The notes: generated by a model not told the origin, from the sequence alone. Positions 24,401 through 39,400 are shown, numbered from the stretch's first letter. The stretch: DNA of 64,000 nt from Cladopsammia gracilis (GCA_022457155.1 JAJGOT010000155.1:125001-189000); one strand, 5' to 3'. Numbers and translations are program-made.

Positions 24401-27400
24401 CCCCCCTTCCCGGGGTAAGCGGACACTCTCTCGTAAGCGGACGCGGACACTTTTGAAAATGAAAATTGTATTTTTCTTTTGTTTACTCTCTCTCGAAAGC
24501 GGACACCCCATGTATGATAATAACTGACTCTTGACAATGAAAGTGTTTTTAATTAGTCGTGTCTTGGCTACGAGCCAAGCGCACGACTTATAAAATGGGC
24601 TCCAAAAAGTAAAAAAGTTCACTTTTTCAAGTGGTTTATAGCCTGAGGCGAAGTGTTAGCGACGTCATATCAGTTGATATAGCAACTTCAAGCTCATGGA
24701 TGATTGGATTTATTTACAACATAAGAAAAAGGAAAATGACGAAACGAAACATATCAAGTAAAAGGGACTTGCATTATTGCCGGGTTTGGCGAGAGTTCCA
24801 TTCGATAACGATTTCGTTTTCTTTCTTTTCGAGCAACAGATAAATGGAAGTATAAATATAAAAGTTAAAGTTGACCTTTCATGCACGAGTGATTGCGAAA
24901 GACTGATTAAAGGTTTCAAATGACGTACAGTGTAGTAACGTTAGTGACGGATCACCTAGTGTGACCGGAAAAGCGACTGTACATGTAAAACAAATCATAA
25001 CAATATATTGGATTAATTCTCGTACCTTTAATAGGAGCACTTTTAAGACCCTTAAAAGCTTCTTAAAGCACGACTTCACTACTCGAAGAGTTGTTGTTCT
25101 TGTTTGCAATAAATCAACAAAAAATGACTTGACAGAGCAACAGAACGGTGGGGATCGGTTTTGTCAAGTCTCCATTTGTCCGCGGGAAAGCAAGCTGTCA
25201 GTTCGTTTGACACTAACAAGAGTCCGACTTACATTCGTAGTGCCACGTTATGCCCACGTTCGTCATGGTCTACTTTCCTTCTTGTTTCTGTTTTCAATCA
25301 CTGACTGTACCGAACACTGTATCCCAGATAATCAAGCTTGGACTTGAGCCACGGTAAAGAAGTTTCAACATCACCATAAAAAAGTATTTACAAGGAATTT
25401 CCAGGTCGTATCCAGCTCCTCTGTTGACACGTTTTCCCATTATGATGGCTCAGTTTCCCTTTGTTTGTTCCGCGCTTTAAAAACTTGGTGACAAATACAG
25501 CCATCCTCAAAAAAAATGTGACCAAGTATCTCATCTAATCCAGTAACTGTGTTAGCGTGTTCCTTGGCTGTGGTTTCAAGACTGCAATTTTCTAAATTAG
25601 GCCTTACGAACTAAAGCAACCTCATAATAATCTCCGCATAACTCTCCCGTAAGCGGACATCCACCCTATTTTTCTTTGGTGTCCGCTTATGGGAATAATT
25701 CTCGTAAGCGGACAGCTCTACTAACGGACACTTGTTTCAATTCCCGAGGGTGTCCGCTTACGAGAGAGTTGACTGTAGATTATTCGCATGTGACATTTCG
25801 GACCCCCAGCTCCCCAAGATGATGCCTGATTTCCACGCGCTGGGAATGCTGGATACTATTGTGACGTTTCAAGATGGCGCAGATTTAGTACCGACACTTT
25901 TCTCGATTCGTTCCGCCTAGTAGCCGACAAGATTAGGAAGCGTCTCCTTCGTCGACGCAAAAAATAATAATAAGTTAAATAAGCCAACCCTTGCAAGAAT
26001 GAGCTCGCTTTCATCGAGGGCTTCTTTGGAAAGATGGCAGCTTATCAGATGGTTTTCTATTTCATCATTACAATCCGATAACCGAACAACACCACTCGCG
26101 CCACGAGATCAGGGGCCGCAGTTTTTCCCATCTGTACTACCCAAGAAGCAGCCCACAGACATCATAAGCCGGCTTCGATGCCACCGAACGGACGATGTAA
26201 TCTTACTAGAAATACGTGTCTCGCAGAACCTCGCGAAGCTCGGGGGAGGATGCACTGCAAAAGTTTATCGATGTGCGAGGGAGAGATGGAATGGAGGGGT
26301 TGGGTTGCTTGCTGGCAATGGCCCCAAAATTTAAAGTTGAGACATTTTCGTTCCCAGTCTCTTCCATTTAAATCGTACTTCCAAAAATAAAATAAATGGG
26401 AGCTGGTGCTGGTCAGTTTTGGGTTTTGAGCTGTGGGTCGCTGTAACTGCTAAGGGACTGGGTACCAAACAATCCTCAGGCCCTTCCTCTCTCCCCCCCC
26501 CCCCCCCCCCCCCCCACGCCACCTATCTTCATTAATTTTTATCAGAAGAAAAATTGGTCTGAAAGTGGATGTATTAAGTATTGTCGTGGATATGGCTGCA
26601 GACATTCTCGTCCCCAGAGCCGCTTGGCCCTCTTAACCGCCGGAACCTGAGTACGAGAGCCAAGGGGCTCTGGGGACGCAGGATTTGATTGGCTAGTTTC
26701 AAAACAATAAAATCTAAAACGGAAGTAAAAAATCTGGAATCGAGTTGCAGAATTCGGTCAAGAAATCGCAAATGTAACTTGCCTTTAAACTGTCAGAAGG
26801 TATTGGCTTGGGACGCTTATACTTGGGAATCACTATGATGATTTTCAACGACAAAGACTGCGTGTTTCAAATGCTAGATTTTGTTAATTAGAGCAAGAAG
26901 TTCGATCGAGGATTCCTTTGGCTGAGCCCCGGGGGCTGAGCGTAGCCAACATGGCCTGGTCACGTCAACAAAACTTCACCGTCCCACCAGGGATTATCAA
27001 TTACAGCCAGTATCCGGAGAAACTATTTTGTGGATCAGAACATATCAGTGAATCGCCTGAGCATGCAACAGTTCACGACGAGTAACAAGCAGCTGCATCG
27101 CAGGTCTGGTTTACTAACTGTGGCATGTGCATTTATACATATCAAAGGTACTGGATTATTTCTACCAAAATCCACATTTCGTGATAAAATTTGTCACCCT
27201 TTTTGAATTCCAGTTTATTACGTGTAGCTGTTCATTTATGGGTATTATATCTGGCTTCACGATTTCATTACATTCCTTTATAGTCTTTATAAACGATTGT
27301 GTACTGCACTGCATTTTATTAGATTTGTCAGTTGGCTATTCCTCGAGCTAGGGTGACCGCTTAATAGAGGCTCCACTGAATATTTTTTAGATAACATTCC

Positions 27401-30400
27401 TTAACCATCATGATCAGGGATGGACTGTCTTGTGACCCTTTAATTCCACTGTATTATTACGAAGGTGAAATAAACGTTATGATGGTTCACTTCACTTTTC
27501 TAATTAATTTGTTGTTTTTATAACAGTGATCCATATATTGCAATTTTTTTTTATTGTTTATTTTTTATGGAAAATATTATTTGGGCAATTATCATATTCA
27601 ATGGCTTCACACTAGGGCTTCCAAGTATATCCTAAGTGCCCTTGAAACCAAGTTTGAATGTGAAAGAGTAAATTGCACATACTTGAACCCTTCTTTGTGA
27701 TCATGGAAATGTGTTTGGTTATGTCTGGTAGTATGCAAAGAAAATCCATTGCAAGTACTCTTTTCTCAGTTTCCTTGCCTTTCCCTGCACATCTATTCCA
27801 GTAACTGACTGTTTGTAACAGGCTAACAGAATAATGCTGATCAGGACATGTGGTGCAGCTATCTGCCAACTTGCTTTCTGCTACAGAAACTGTCTATGTG
27901 GGCCATACATGTATGTGTTTTGGGGGAAATAGTTTAAAACAGGGACGGATCCAGAAATTTCTGAAAGGGGGGGTCTGGGTGCATGCCCCTTTGATTTTAC
28001 CCTCTAAAACGCCACTTCCAACATTCCTGAGACTTGAAAAGCGTTTGTTAAGTCAAAAACTTGACAATCAGTCAATCGGTGGAAGTGAAACAACTACGTA
28101 TAAAACAATTTTATTCTATTATTTTTAAGAACCATATGGGAGACACAGGTCTGGTAGGGGAGGGGGTGGATCCAGACCCCCCCGACCCTCCCCCTGGATC
28201 CGCCACTGTAAAATACCCTTGTTTGGTAATGAGGACAAGATAGTTGTTGGTGTACCAACTACTCTTGCTTTTTTCTTAGAATAATAAAACTCAGCCTTTT
28301 TTGAATGGTGCTTTAAGCATCCAGCACACTAAGTATTTCCTCATTGACAAATTATCTGTGAAACTGCTAACACGGTAGTACATGGATACCCTCCATGCCT
28401 GGCCCAAATTCAGGTGACGAGGCTTACTAATCTCATACTGGCACCAATAAAAGACATGCTTTACTAGGATGTCATCTGAATTTAAATATGCAAGTTCACT
28501 CTGAAACATATGCCTCTTTAATTTTTTTTTTTAAAATCCAGGGGTGGATACAGTGGGGGGGGGGGGGGGGGGTCCTTTAGACCTTCGGTTTTAACAGTTT
28601 TCTTTTTAATTGCAACAATGAAAAATTTTATTGACCTAGGCAAATACCCATAGCCCGCCCGCATAAAAAAAATCCTGGATCCTGCCAGTTAGGATTTTTA
28701 AAATGTTATGTTCTATTTGCAATATTTGTTGCTTTATTTAGTGTCCCCAATTAGTGCTCGAGCGCTAAATACCTTGACACTTAAATAAAGTGATTATTAT
28801 TATATTATTATTATTATCCGCCTCTGAAATCATTATGACAGTGCTACATCATGTGGCACAAGAACAGATAGATGATTTCCAGTTCCTGGTAGGTTGCCTG
28901 GGGGAGGGGAGTACTTCCCTTCTGCCGGATGGGGTCGTATTTTCACAACTGGATTGACTATAATGGGGTTACATTTTCAACAGAGTATGGGGTCGCACAT
29001 TTTTGGGATTTTTGGAGTAAGAAAATTATGGCAATTTCCTTTTTTTTGTGGGGGGTATTTTTATTCTAGTATGGATTCGGAGGATTCAAAACAAAGTGAC
29101 TAAGTTTGGATCACAAAGTTTACATTTTCACAAAAGTGACAAATATGGGGTCAATAATTGGCCACAGAATGGACTATTTAATAACTGGATTATGGGCTTG
29201 AGATTTCTATCTCGTGATAGTTGATGAGTTTTTATTGAATAGCAACTGCCACTGACAACCGCACATACTCACTTTCTACAACAGGTTAGATAGTGAGTAG
29301 AATAGCCAATAAGAGAACAGCATTCATGATAGAATGCTAGTAGATTTATACTAAAATGGAGTAGGGGCTCTGAGAGGCCAGCAGCAAATACCCTGGCAGT
29401 GGAAGTTGATCCAAGCACCCCCCCCCCCCCCCCCCCCCCCCCCTTGGGGTAAAACATTGGCATTAGTTCATATACAAACTTTTACTGACAGGATTTTTGA
29501 GGATGAAATATTAACAAGCTTCTTTAAAAATATCTGAAGATGACGATGATGGATCTTGTTATCTGTCTTGAAAGCCTATCATCTCTGCAGAGGCTCAAAT
29601 GGAGTTTGTGGAAAGGGAGAATCTGTTGAGCGAAGCGAGTGCATGCACAAAGGAACCAAGAAGACAGATGCTGGAGTTCAATCAGTCTTCATGTCTTTTG
29701 CATCTGCACACATCTTGTTTATCTAAATCACCCTAATCCCTCTGAGATGATGAGATGATCTAAAGCCAAAAAATAAATTGTTTACAGAAACAGAGAACAA
29801 TGGCCTTCAGCAGCCAAATTTAATATAGTGATAAGAAGTGACATATTTCAGTAGTAGTAAAATATATCACTAATTGATTCACCTGCAAGCTTCTTTGCCT
29901 TTTGGGATACTTGTAGATCTCCCTTGACCTTTGCAATAACAGTGTTAATGCTCTGCCTGAGCAAAGAAGTCATATGTAGATGCTAAGAGTGATTTATTTG
30001 ACGAGTTGCGCAGAAAGCCACAACACATTTTTCAACATTTCATAAGAGATAATTTTAATTCTCCTTATTTTTTCCCTGTTCTGTCTTTAATAGATGAATT
30101 CAAAATGTCTGGCTAAGCTTGTACAAAAGGGAAATATTGTACAAGTTTGAAATGTCCAAAAGATGTCAATTGAGTCATTAGTGAAGTCAAAGATTTGAGT
30201 ATTAAAACACCATTGATATGTGGCCGTAAGTGACATTAAATAATTTACATATCATTGTCAGCACCTGCATATAAATCTATCTCAGTCAGTATCTGCACAT
30301 ACATTAAATTCTAATTAAACTCGATTGAAATCTACCTTCGCATTTCAAACATATTCCTAGAATAGCCCAGAAATTTCTAAATGTAGTCTTAAATTATTAT

Positions 30401-33400
30401 CTATACCTTGACTTCTGGATGCAAAAAATCTCGGAATCGGTGAGACTAGCCATAAATTGATGATAAGTTTAAAGGTCAGCTGATGTATTAAAGCTTATTC
30501 AGCAGGTATTCATAAGCCAAAAATACTCTAACTATCTGATCACGACGATTGTTACCATATTCACGACTCGGAAACTGCCGAAAGTTTAACGATAACATCT
30601 AACTACTCCTCTCGAAAGATAAACGTCCAACTTCTGAAATGAGACAGCCAGAATCCTGCCTTTTCTTGCACCGTGTTCTTCAAATTAAAAGCACGTGAGC
30701 CATCTTTTAAAAAACTCTGAGCATGAGCAGAACCAACCGGAAGTCTTAGATTCTAGCCAATCAAATCCTGCGTCCCCAGAGCCCCTTGGTTCTCGTACTC
30801 AGGTTCCGGCGGTTAAGAGGGCCAAGCGGCTCTGGGGACGAGAATGCATCCCTCAGCATCCGATGTCGGCGAACAAATTTCGTGTGTTTCGCCGGCCTAT
30901 TTTACTCTGGAGCAAAATAAAGCTTTGTTACACCCATTGTAATCGAAGAATTCTAATATCTCGTATGTTTGAGGCCGCTCACCACATAATATTGTCCACC
31001 TCTAGTGACGTCTCTTGTCAGCTCTCTTGTTCTCTATATTCCCGCAGCAGTTTGTACAACTATATACGTCACAGTGTAATATGACACTGGTTTTGGCCGC
31101 GCACAAATTGGAGCCACTTTTTAGCGCCAACAACCTAACTTTGACACTTTAAACCTTTTATTCCAAGATCTATTAAAAGGTGAAACTTTCGATATATCAA
31201 AAAATAAATTACATTTCATAGACACTTTAAGTCCCTCGGCTGCTTAGAAATTATTTAAAACTCCGCTTCTTCGGTTCTGACTTCCGAAGAAGAAATATCA
31301 CCCGCATTGATAAAAACGTATGAAGTTCCTCGAAGCAGGATTTTATCCCTTAAAGCTCTTCTTTTTCCACTATAGCGGCTTCCGAGTATTCAAAGCTTTC
31401 TCTTTCCATTTTGAATATTTTAAATGTGTGTTATTACTACTCCGATAAGACGAAAACCAAACACTTGCTTAACGTCGCCGACGCGCATGTGTTCGCACGT
31501 TGGGCGACGCGTAGGCGCACGCAAGCTAACCCTGCGCGACTTCGCGCCCGCGAAACATTCCGCTAGCCATGACCATGAAAAATGACGAGCATGGTTCTAT
31601 GAGTATGGAGCTCCGCGAGCGGGCCTTTGGCCCGCGAGAGCTCCGCTAAAACAAGTTTATAACCTCCACGATCAATAAACTTAAGAATCGGCAGAGGAGA
31701 CCCGCCGAGTCGCTAAAATTATATAATTTAATATACGTTCGATAAATGCAATAAACGCAAACGTCACCGGTCTGCTAATAAAGACTTAACGTTCAATATT
31801 CTTTCAGCTCGACTAGCAATTAAACCACCGACACGCTGTTTCAAAATGTAGTGTACTGAGTCCGTCTTTTTCATGTTCACTTCCTACTCAAGAGGCACAA
31901 TCAGCCTCCCGGATACGGCACAAATGTAGTGTACACGATAATTTCATTTGATTAAGAGTCATCCAAAACATCCTCTTTACCTTCAGATGACGGTGAAGAA
32001 ACTGACTAGCTAGTTGCGGTACGATCAAAAACGTTGGTAAAAATGCCCATCACACTTAAGGGTGCTGAGCGTATTATAGCGTAAACAAACCAAAGTGTCA
32101 TACCATTGACGTAATTTACGTAAATGGTATGCCTTACTTTAACACTTACTTTTTCACTTACGGGTAACACCTACTTTAATAATACACTGTGTACTGTTGT
32201 AATATTATTTTTGTTCACATTTTTCTGTGAAAAATAAAGCATAAAAGTTCTAATGTAACTGACTTTGTGTTGAGGAATAATAATTTTTCTCCTGGTTTTA
32301 TTTTAGGATGTTTTTCCTGACAAAGCAACAGGAAGGAAAATTCTTTCGTTTGCAATCAAATGTCCAAGTGAAGATTGCGACTGGACTGGTGAACTAAGGA
32401 ACAAAGAGGTAAAAACCAAATCAAGAATATGATTCAAAGTTAACTGTATTCAGTTCGTCGCAAGCATGGGGACTTCAAGGGAAAAAATCTCGTAGGTCCC
32501 CGCTGGAGTCGAACCCACGACTTTCCGTACACTAGTCTGATGCTCTGTTTGGGGACTAATAACGAGGTTGGTGATTTACAAGGTCCATATGTATTACACA
32601 TCCTGAATGAATACTGATGGATCAGTGATGTCGAGAGCGTGGCGTGTATCGATAAAGAGAAAAAGATCCTAAATGTTAAGCTCGATAATGTCATCAAAGT
32701 AAACTGCATTCTGCTTAATATGCATGTGGCCAAAGTTAATAGCATACCATACATACATAAACTTTATTTCACTTCGGATTTTAAATAGCTCTGCTGTGCT
32801 AGTATCTCCGAAGAATACAGTTAACTGATATATAAATAGAGAATAAAGTTAATTATATATAAAAACTAATTCAATATTATCTAAAAACGGAATGCTCGTC
32901 TTTTTATTCTTAAATTGTTTGAGTTTGTGTTTAAACATAGAAAATGTGTCCGCCTTCCGAGTACTGTCAGGAAGTTTGTTCCATGCATCAGGGGCCAGAT
33001 AACGGAAAGAGTGCAGACCAAATGTTGTAGTCCTAACTGCAGGTAGTTTCAGTTTAGCATAACCTCTAAGATTATAGGAACCAACTGCCTCACGCTCCTG
33101 TAGATAAAATCTTAAATAGGGCGGTGAGGCACCATGTAAGCATTTATGGGAATTTTTTATTGTTTCTAACAGCTCCACTTGAAAACTTGCCCCTCCAAAG
33201 TTGTTTCTTGTACCAACAAAAATTGTCACCTGACTTTAAAAAGGAAAGATCTGGAGCAACACGCGACGATCACGTGCGAGTGGAGGATCATAGAGTGTGA
33301 ATACTGCAGAGAGTCACACCCAGAGTGTCACATGCAGGTAAAACTAATTTAGATAACGGTGAGACGTCACGTTACGTACCGTTTGGAAAATGCTTTAATA

Positions 33401-36400
33401 TCCCATTAGCTTTTATAACAGTTTGATAGAAAACTTGACCTTTTTTGCTCGCTACGTGCAAAACTATTGCCTTACCAACACCTTCGAAATTGACAAACTT
33501 TGTGAACCGACAACTGTAACTCACGCAGTCTCTTGCAGGTTGCTTAGTCAAATACGTATTTTTTTTGTACATTTATTGAATCAACAATACTTACAACACT
33601 ACGACTACTTACACTATTTACAATACGTTCGATTTTTACAATACAATAAACTACAATACTAGCTAAGGTAGTATTAACTTACAAAATAGTTTTTAAATGT
33701 ACGACAAAATAGTACAAGCTAAACAAGCTAAAATAAGCCAAAAAGGACATTATAAGGAAATTATACTAGTTGTGCCTTCCGGCAAGTGCCAACGAGGCAA
33801 AATCGTTTTATGTCTTTGGAATGTGTGAAAGTTTGACACACGGGTGAAATCTATACTTTAAATAAAAGTAGGAAAGGGAAGAGTGTAAAACAACTGTGAC
33901 AAGAGGCTTTGGACAAGAAGCCACAATTTGTATCATGTTTTTTAAATGTGGAATGTTGAGGGAGTATTACTCATGTTGGAAGTTATATCTTGTGATATTG
34001 AAGTGTTTCCGTAGGTTAACTGGTTGTTCTAGTATTCTTTGAATAAGTGTGCACATAAATTTTCGTCTTGTTTTTATTCAACGCAAAAAGGTTAATGTAA
34101 CAACATATTAAGGGATGATCAATACAAATTCCAATGGAACAAACTTTTAACAGTTTCACTGTACCCTTGTATACTGGTCGTACGACATTGGTTCGGTAAG
34201 TTAAAATAACACACTTTTAGTTCCGTTTTCTTTTAGTTTAAATGTTAAAGAGTATGAACTTTTGGCACTGAACGGTTGTTGAAGAACTGAACGTAACACA
34301 ACTGTTAACGGTTTCACTTAACCCTTATATACTGGTTGTATATTTTTTCCGTTACTGGAAATAACACAATTTTGAGTTGAAATAACACACTTTTGGCACT
34401 GCTTTGCTTTCAGTTGAACTGTTTAAAAGACTAAGAGTATGAACTTTTCCACTAAATGGTTGATGATCAACGTAACACAACTGTTAACGGTTTCTTAATG
34501 GTTTCACTTAACCCTTGTATACTGGTTGTACATTTTTCCGTCAGGCAAAATAACACACTTTTGAGTTAAAATAACACACTTTTGGCACTGCTTTCCTTTC
34601 AGTCGAACTTGTAAAAAGACTAAGGGTATGAACTTTTTGCAGATTACCAACGTAACACAACTTTTTTTAACGGTTTCACTTAACCCTTGTATCCTGTTTG
34701 TAAGACATTTGCTCATGAAGTCAAAATAAGACACTTTTAGCAGTGTTTCAGTCTAAATGTTCAATACAGTATGTTTTCCACTGAATGGTTCATTTCTTCT
34801 GGTTTGTTTAGTTGTCCAGGACTTCTTTTAAATAAGACACTTATCAGTGTTTTTTTTTTTTCTGGTCCAAATGTTCAATACAGTACGTTTTCCACTGAAC
34901 AGTCCATTTCTTCTGGTCTGTTTAGTTGTCGAGGACTTCTTTTATGATTTTTTTTTGGTAGTTATATTTTAAGTTGATGTTCTTTAAGGTCATGAGTGCG
35001 TCTCCGATTTCATCACTTGTGCTGCTCATTGTTGCTGTTGTATTTTTTAACAGGCATTCCATTTCATTTGTGAATGCGGTCAGCCACAATTCTGATTTAC
35101 CATCTTGGATACAGAGCATTACTGAGCCTTCCCTCTTGCAGTTAATCATTCGTTGTCGCACTTTGCAGTTTTGGCATCTTACCGACTCGCCTGACTCATC
35201 CCCAATGCGCTTTTTGCAGACTTGGCAGGCACTAAATATGTTTAAGTTGGCAACATATTTCAGTTCACTTGCCATAATGTTTCTCTCTGGATTTGTCAAT
35301 ATTTCTGGCCCCACTAGCTTTTCAAGGATTGTGTTTTCTTCTGTGTAAATTGTATCCTTGTTGGTGCTTAGAAACTTGGTTCCTTGGTAGTATCGTAGAG
35401 TGAGGTTTTTGAAGTAGTACTGTTTGTTGTTTGTCAGTTTTGTAAATAGTGGCTCCCATATGTGTAATTCCATTGTGTCATCGTGATCTTCCAAAATGCA
35501 GTCTTCTTTGACTGTTAAAGTTTGATTTGAGCGTGTCTCTATTTTCTTTGGTTGTTTGGTTCCCATTGACAGGGTTCCACGTACATTTACTTTCTGGTTA
35601 GGGGACATTTCTTTTAATTCTGCTAAAGAGACATCAGAAGCTTGTGATGTTGATTCGGTAGTTTCTGTTTTAATTTGCTGTACATAGGAGAAGTTCACAT
35701 CAGAGTTTGCACATTGTGAAACAAAGGATTGCTGGTTTAAAAGCCAGTCATTGTCTTCGTTCTCTGGAATGACCAGGTTCTTCAGCAAAACAGGTGATTT
35801 TGTATCTTCAAAGTGCTTTATTCTTGGTTGCTTTGATTTGTCAAAGCCAACTATTCTTTGAATTTTTGATGGCGAAACTTGAAGGTCAAAGTCAAACCAT
35901 TCATGTTTGGTCTTTGAAGATGTTTTGACGGGAGATACGTTGTGGACGTATCCATGCTTGTTTTCTAAATTTTAAAGAAAGAACAGTAAAAGTTAAGGCT
36001 GTAAGGTCATTAATGTTCTTATAATAATGATAAGAATGACAGTTCACAATAATCATTTGTGGCTGGCCTCCCGTAGTACATACAACAAGAGGAGTTGCTA
36101 ACAATCAACACGAACGTCCCAAACGTAGTTTATTCACAGGTCCTCGGTACAGCACATTGTTTTTACTCCTTAGTTCTTGGATCCTGAGTCCTGAGATAAC
36201 AATCTGACATGACAAATACATGATAGGCTAAATATGCGATTCGCAAGTACTAAACTTCAAAATATCGTGTGAAATACTCTCAAGGGGTTTTCCGTAAAAT
36301 GTTCTTTCCACAGTTCTTACCGTTTAGGCCGTATTATGTCCGATGGACGGCGATAACTATCCAAAACTTGAACAACACGAGAAAGGGCTAACATGGCGGC

Positions 36401-39400
36401 CACTTACTAAAATCTGGCGCGGCTGCTAAGCTTTTACAACATACCGCTGACTGCGCAGCGCTGCAGTCACATCATTAGAGTTTAAAAGCAAATAAACTGA
36501 AAGCCACTTGGTGTGTTTGCCATCCCTCCTCCACCCCCCAGCTAACTTAAGGTTTCCACTTATTCTCTTTTACTCCTGAGTTCTTGCAAATGGGAAATCA
36601 GACAGGGGATACCATCTACAACATTGAATGTGCTTGTTTGAAAAGCACATCTGAATAAACCCTGTGAGGGGCAAAGTAGAAAGTTAAAAGAGAACTGTCC
36701 AACTTACCTTTGCGCTGCTTCTTAGCTGACATCTTCAATTCTAAAAAGAAAATTGAAAAATATCATGTTACCTGTTTGGTTTTTAAAGAAAGTTAGTATT
36801 TGATTACTTTTTTTTTTATTTTGATATAATTATAGTGTTACAGATAAGGTGGTACATGTTTTTTTTTTTTTTTGTAATAAATGTTATACATATTCTTTGG
36901 CTAGATCATTACTGAGTTTGAGCAATGTTGTCTGTGAAAGCCTATCTAGTCTATGTTCCTCTGATATCCTATATTGCAAATTCGGTGATTTTTTAAGAGC
37001 TTGTAATCTTTCAAAGGTGAGAGGTTCTAGAACAAGGTCAGACAAGTTTCTCACCCTACTTAGTGCAACATATGTCATTCCAGTGACATTTTCTGATTTT
37101 CCAAGATCTATCCATGCCTTTTCTAATGTAAGACCTTGGCATTTGTGGATGGTCATTGCCCAAGCTAACCTTAAAGGTAGTTGTTGCCTTTCAGCATTGT
37201 AGCCAAAACTTTGAGAAACCTGGGTGATGGGACAAATTGGAACACACCTTGGGAGGTCAGGGGATATAAAAGGTCCATTGTATGTTTCATCAAATTGAAC
37301 AATAACACAAACTGGTAAACAAGGGGGCTGCTGTCCTTCAGCAAACACGAAATCAACTATTGTTCCTAGTGCTCCATTGCAAAGGCCTACTTCTGTCCAT
37401 AAATTCATTGTTAGCATGACCCTAGAATGCTTTGATAAATAGAGGACAGGTTCAAGCCCACTAAATTCATCAGGATGAATTTTATCTGCCGCATTAGAAT
37501 GTCTGGCTTTTATTCTGGCAAAAGGTTCATTTAGCTTCTTTAATTTCTCTGTGTTTAATTTCGCTACATTTTCTTTATGGTAACAAAGCTTTACTGCTGA
37601 TTGCTCGAATTCATTAATATTTTTTATCCTATTTGGTGATCTGGAAAGCAAGGTGTGCCAGTCATCTTCTGTTGAGTTTCCATCGCGAGCTCTTGATAAA
37701 AGTGCCCGGAAATTTAATTGCTCTTGGCTACAACCTTTTACTCGCTCGTTTGCAGTTAATGTTATCACTGTTTGGAACTCGTGATACATCAAAAATCCTT
37801 TAATTTGTTTTTCTGATTTAGGAAAAGAATGGTACAGTGGCTTATCTCCAACTGGAGGGAGCTGTGCTTTGTCACCAAAAAGAATTATAGAGAAGCCTCC
37901 AAAAGGTTGGTCGGCTTTGCCAGTTGCTTGTCTGCAACGACTGTCAATCCATCCAAAAATATTTTGACCAACAAATGAGTATTCATCAATAATCAGGTAG
38001 TTGACACCTGTTAAGTTGTCCTGAAGTTGCCGAAGGGCTATTCCTTTAAGGTCATGTTGTCGTGTTGAACCGATAGGCAATTTGAGCAAAGAGTGCAATG
38101 TGATACCATTAACATTAAAAGCGGCCTTTCCAGTATATGCCAATACTCGACACTTTGATTGGAGTAAGTTTCTTAACGCATCAATGACATAACTTTTTCC
38201 AGATCCTGCTATTCCCTTAACAAGCAATAATAAAGGTTTTTCATTCAGGTTTTCATTGCTGATAGTGAAATGATCTTTAACAATTTTAAAAGTAAGATAC
38301 TGCAACTCATTTAAAGTTGTTAAATCTATTAATCTAGGTGAGACAAACCAATCAGAGTTTCCTCTCTTTTTCATTTCAGAAATCCAAGAGGGCATTTCAC
38401 CTATTTGTTTTGCACTATAATTTTTCCTTTGGTCACTCCAATATTCATCTGTGGCAATAATCGACTGAGCATGCTCATTTTCAGCATCAAAGTTCAGTTC
38501 TGCCATTAACATCCATTCTTCTTTTTGTTCATCACTATCAGGAGTTTCACTGTTGTCTACTGGTACTAAGTAGCTATTAACATCTTGCATTTTTGTTTCC
38601 CAATTTGGAACCAATTCCTTTGATTGCTGACATGACAAAAATTGTTTCCAGGATGTTATAAATGTGTCATCATTTTGTTCAAGGTTATTCCAAGCCATGT
38701 TTGGTGTTCCCTTCCATGGTTTATATTTCAACAATTGGTATTTACAGAATAGACCGTAATTCTCATTGGCTGGACTTATAGTTTGGGTATGTTTTAACAA
38801 TTACATCTTTGGATCTCCTTGTAAGTTTTTTACCTTTCAAGATAAACATGGAGACAAACTTCACCAAATTATAATTTAATAGGTTGGGATCAACATCAAG
38901 ATATTTCTCTCTCTGACTATAAATATCCAGAATTGATTGTTCAGTACAAGACTGATGAGTACCACTCATATTGATTTTTCTTGATCCATCTAGAGATGCG
39001 GTAACTACTTCAAAAGATGAACTTACACATTTTAGTGACAGCAAGTGATGCATAACTTCCTGAATTGGATAATCCCTATTGCCAACAGTTCTGAGCATTA
39101 TTTTTTTGAATGTGGTATGAACATCGCTATTGTCTGTCAATTTGGTTACAACATTTGTGAACGCTGTTTTCACCACTGAGGACATCCTTTCTGACTTAGA
39201 TGTATATTTAACCAGGTATTCTACACAGGCATGATAGTCAATGACTATCTGAATGTCACAGTTTGCTCTCCATCCTTGAAGCTGTAATGGCTGATGACGA
39301 TTTAACCTTGAATCATTTCTTTTTGTGACTACTGTTGCTTTATATTTAGTCTCACCTGACTTGGTATTTATTTGCTCGAATTGAAGTTTTGTGTCAGAAC

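Noticed and set aside
30695..31084. 129-codon + strand frame
   Set aside because: It reads through the GTCCCCAGAGCC palindrome, so the open frame is a by-product of repeat sequence.
34974..35348. 124-codon + strand frame
   Set aside because: It is antisense to the RPA-like gene, which has a recognisable OB fold and zinc site.
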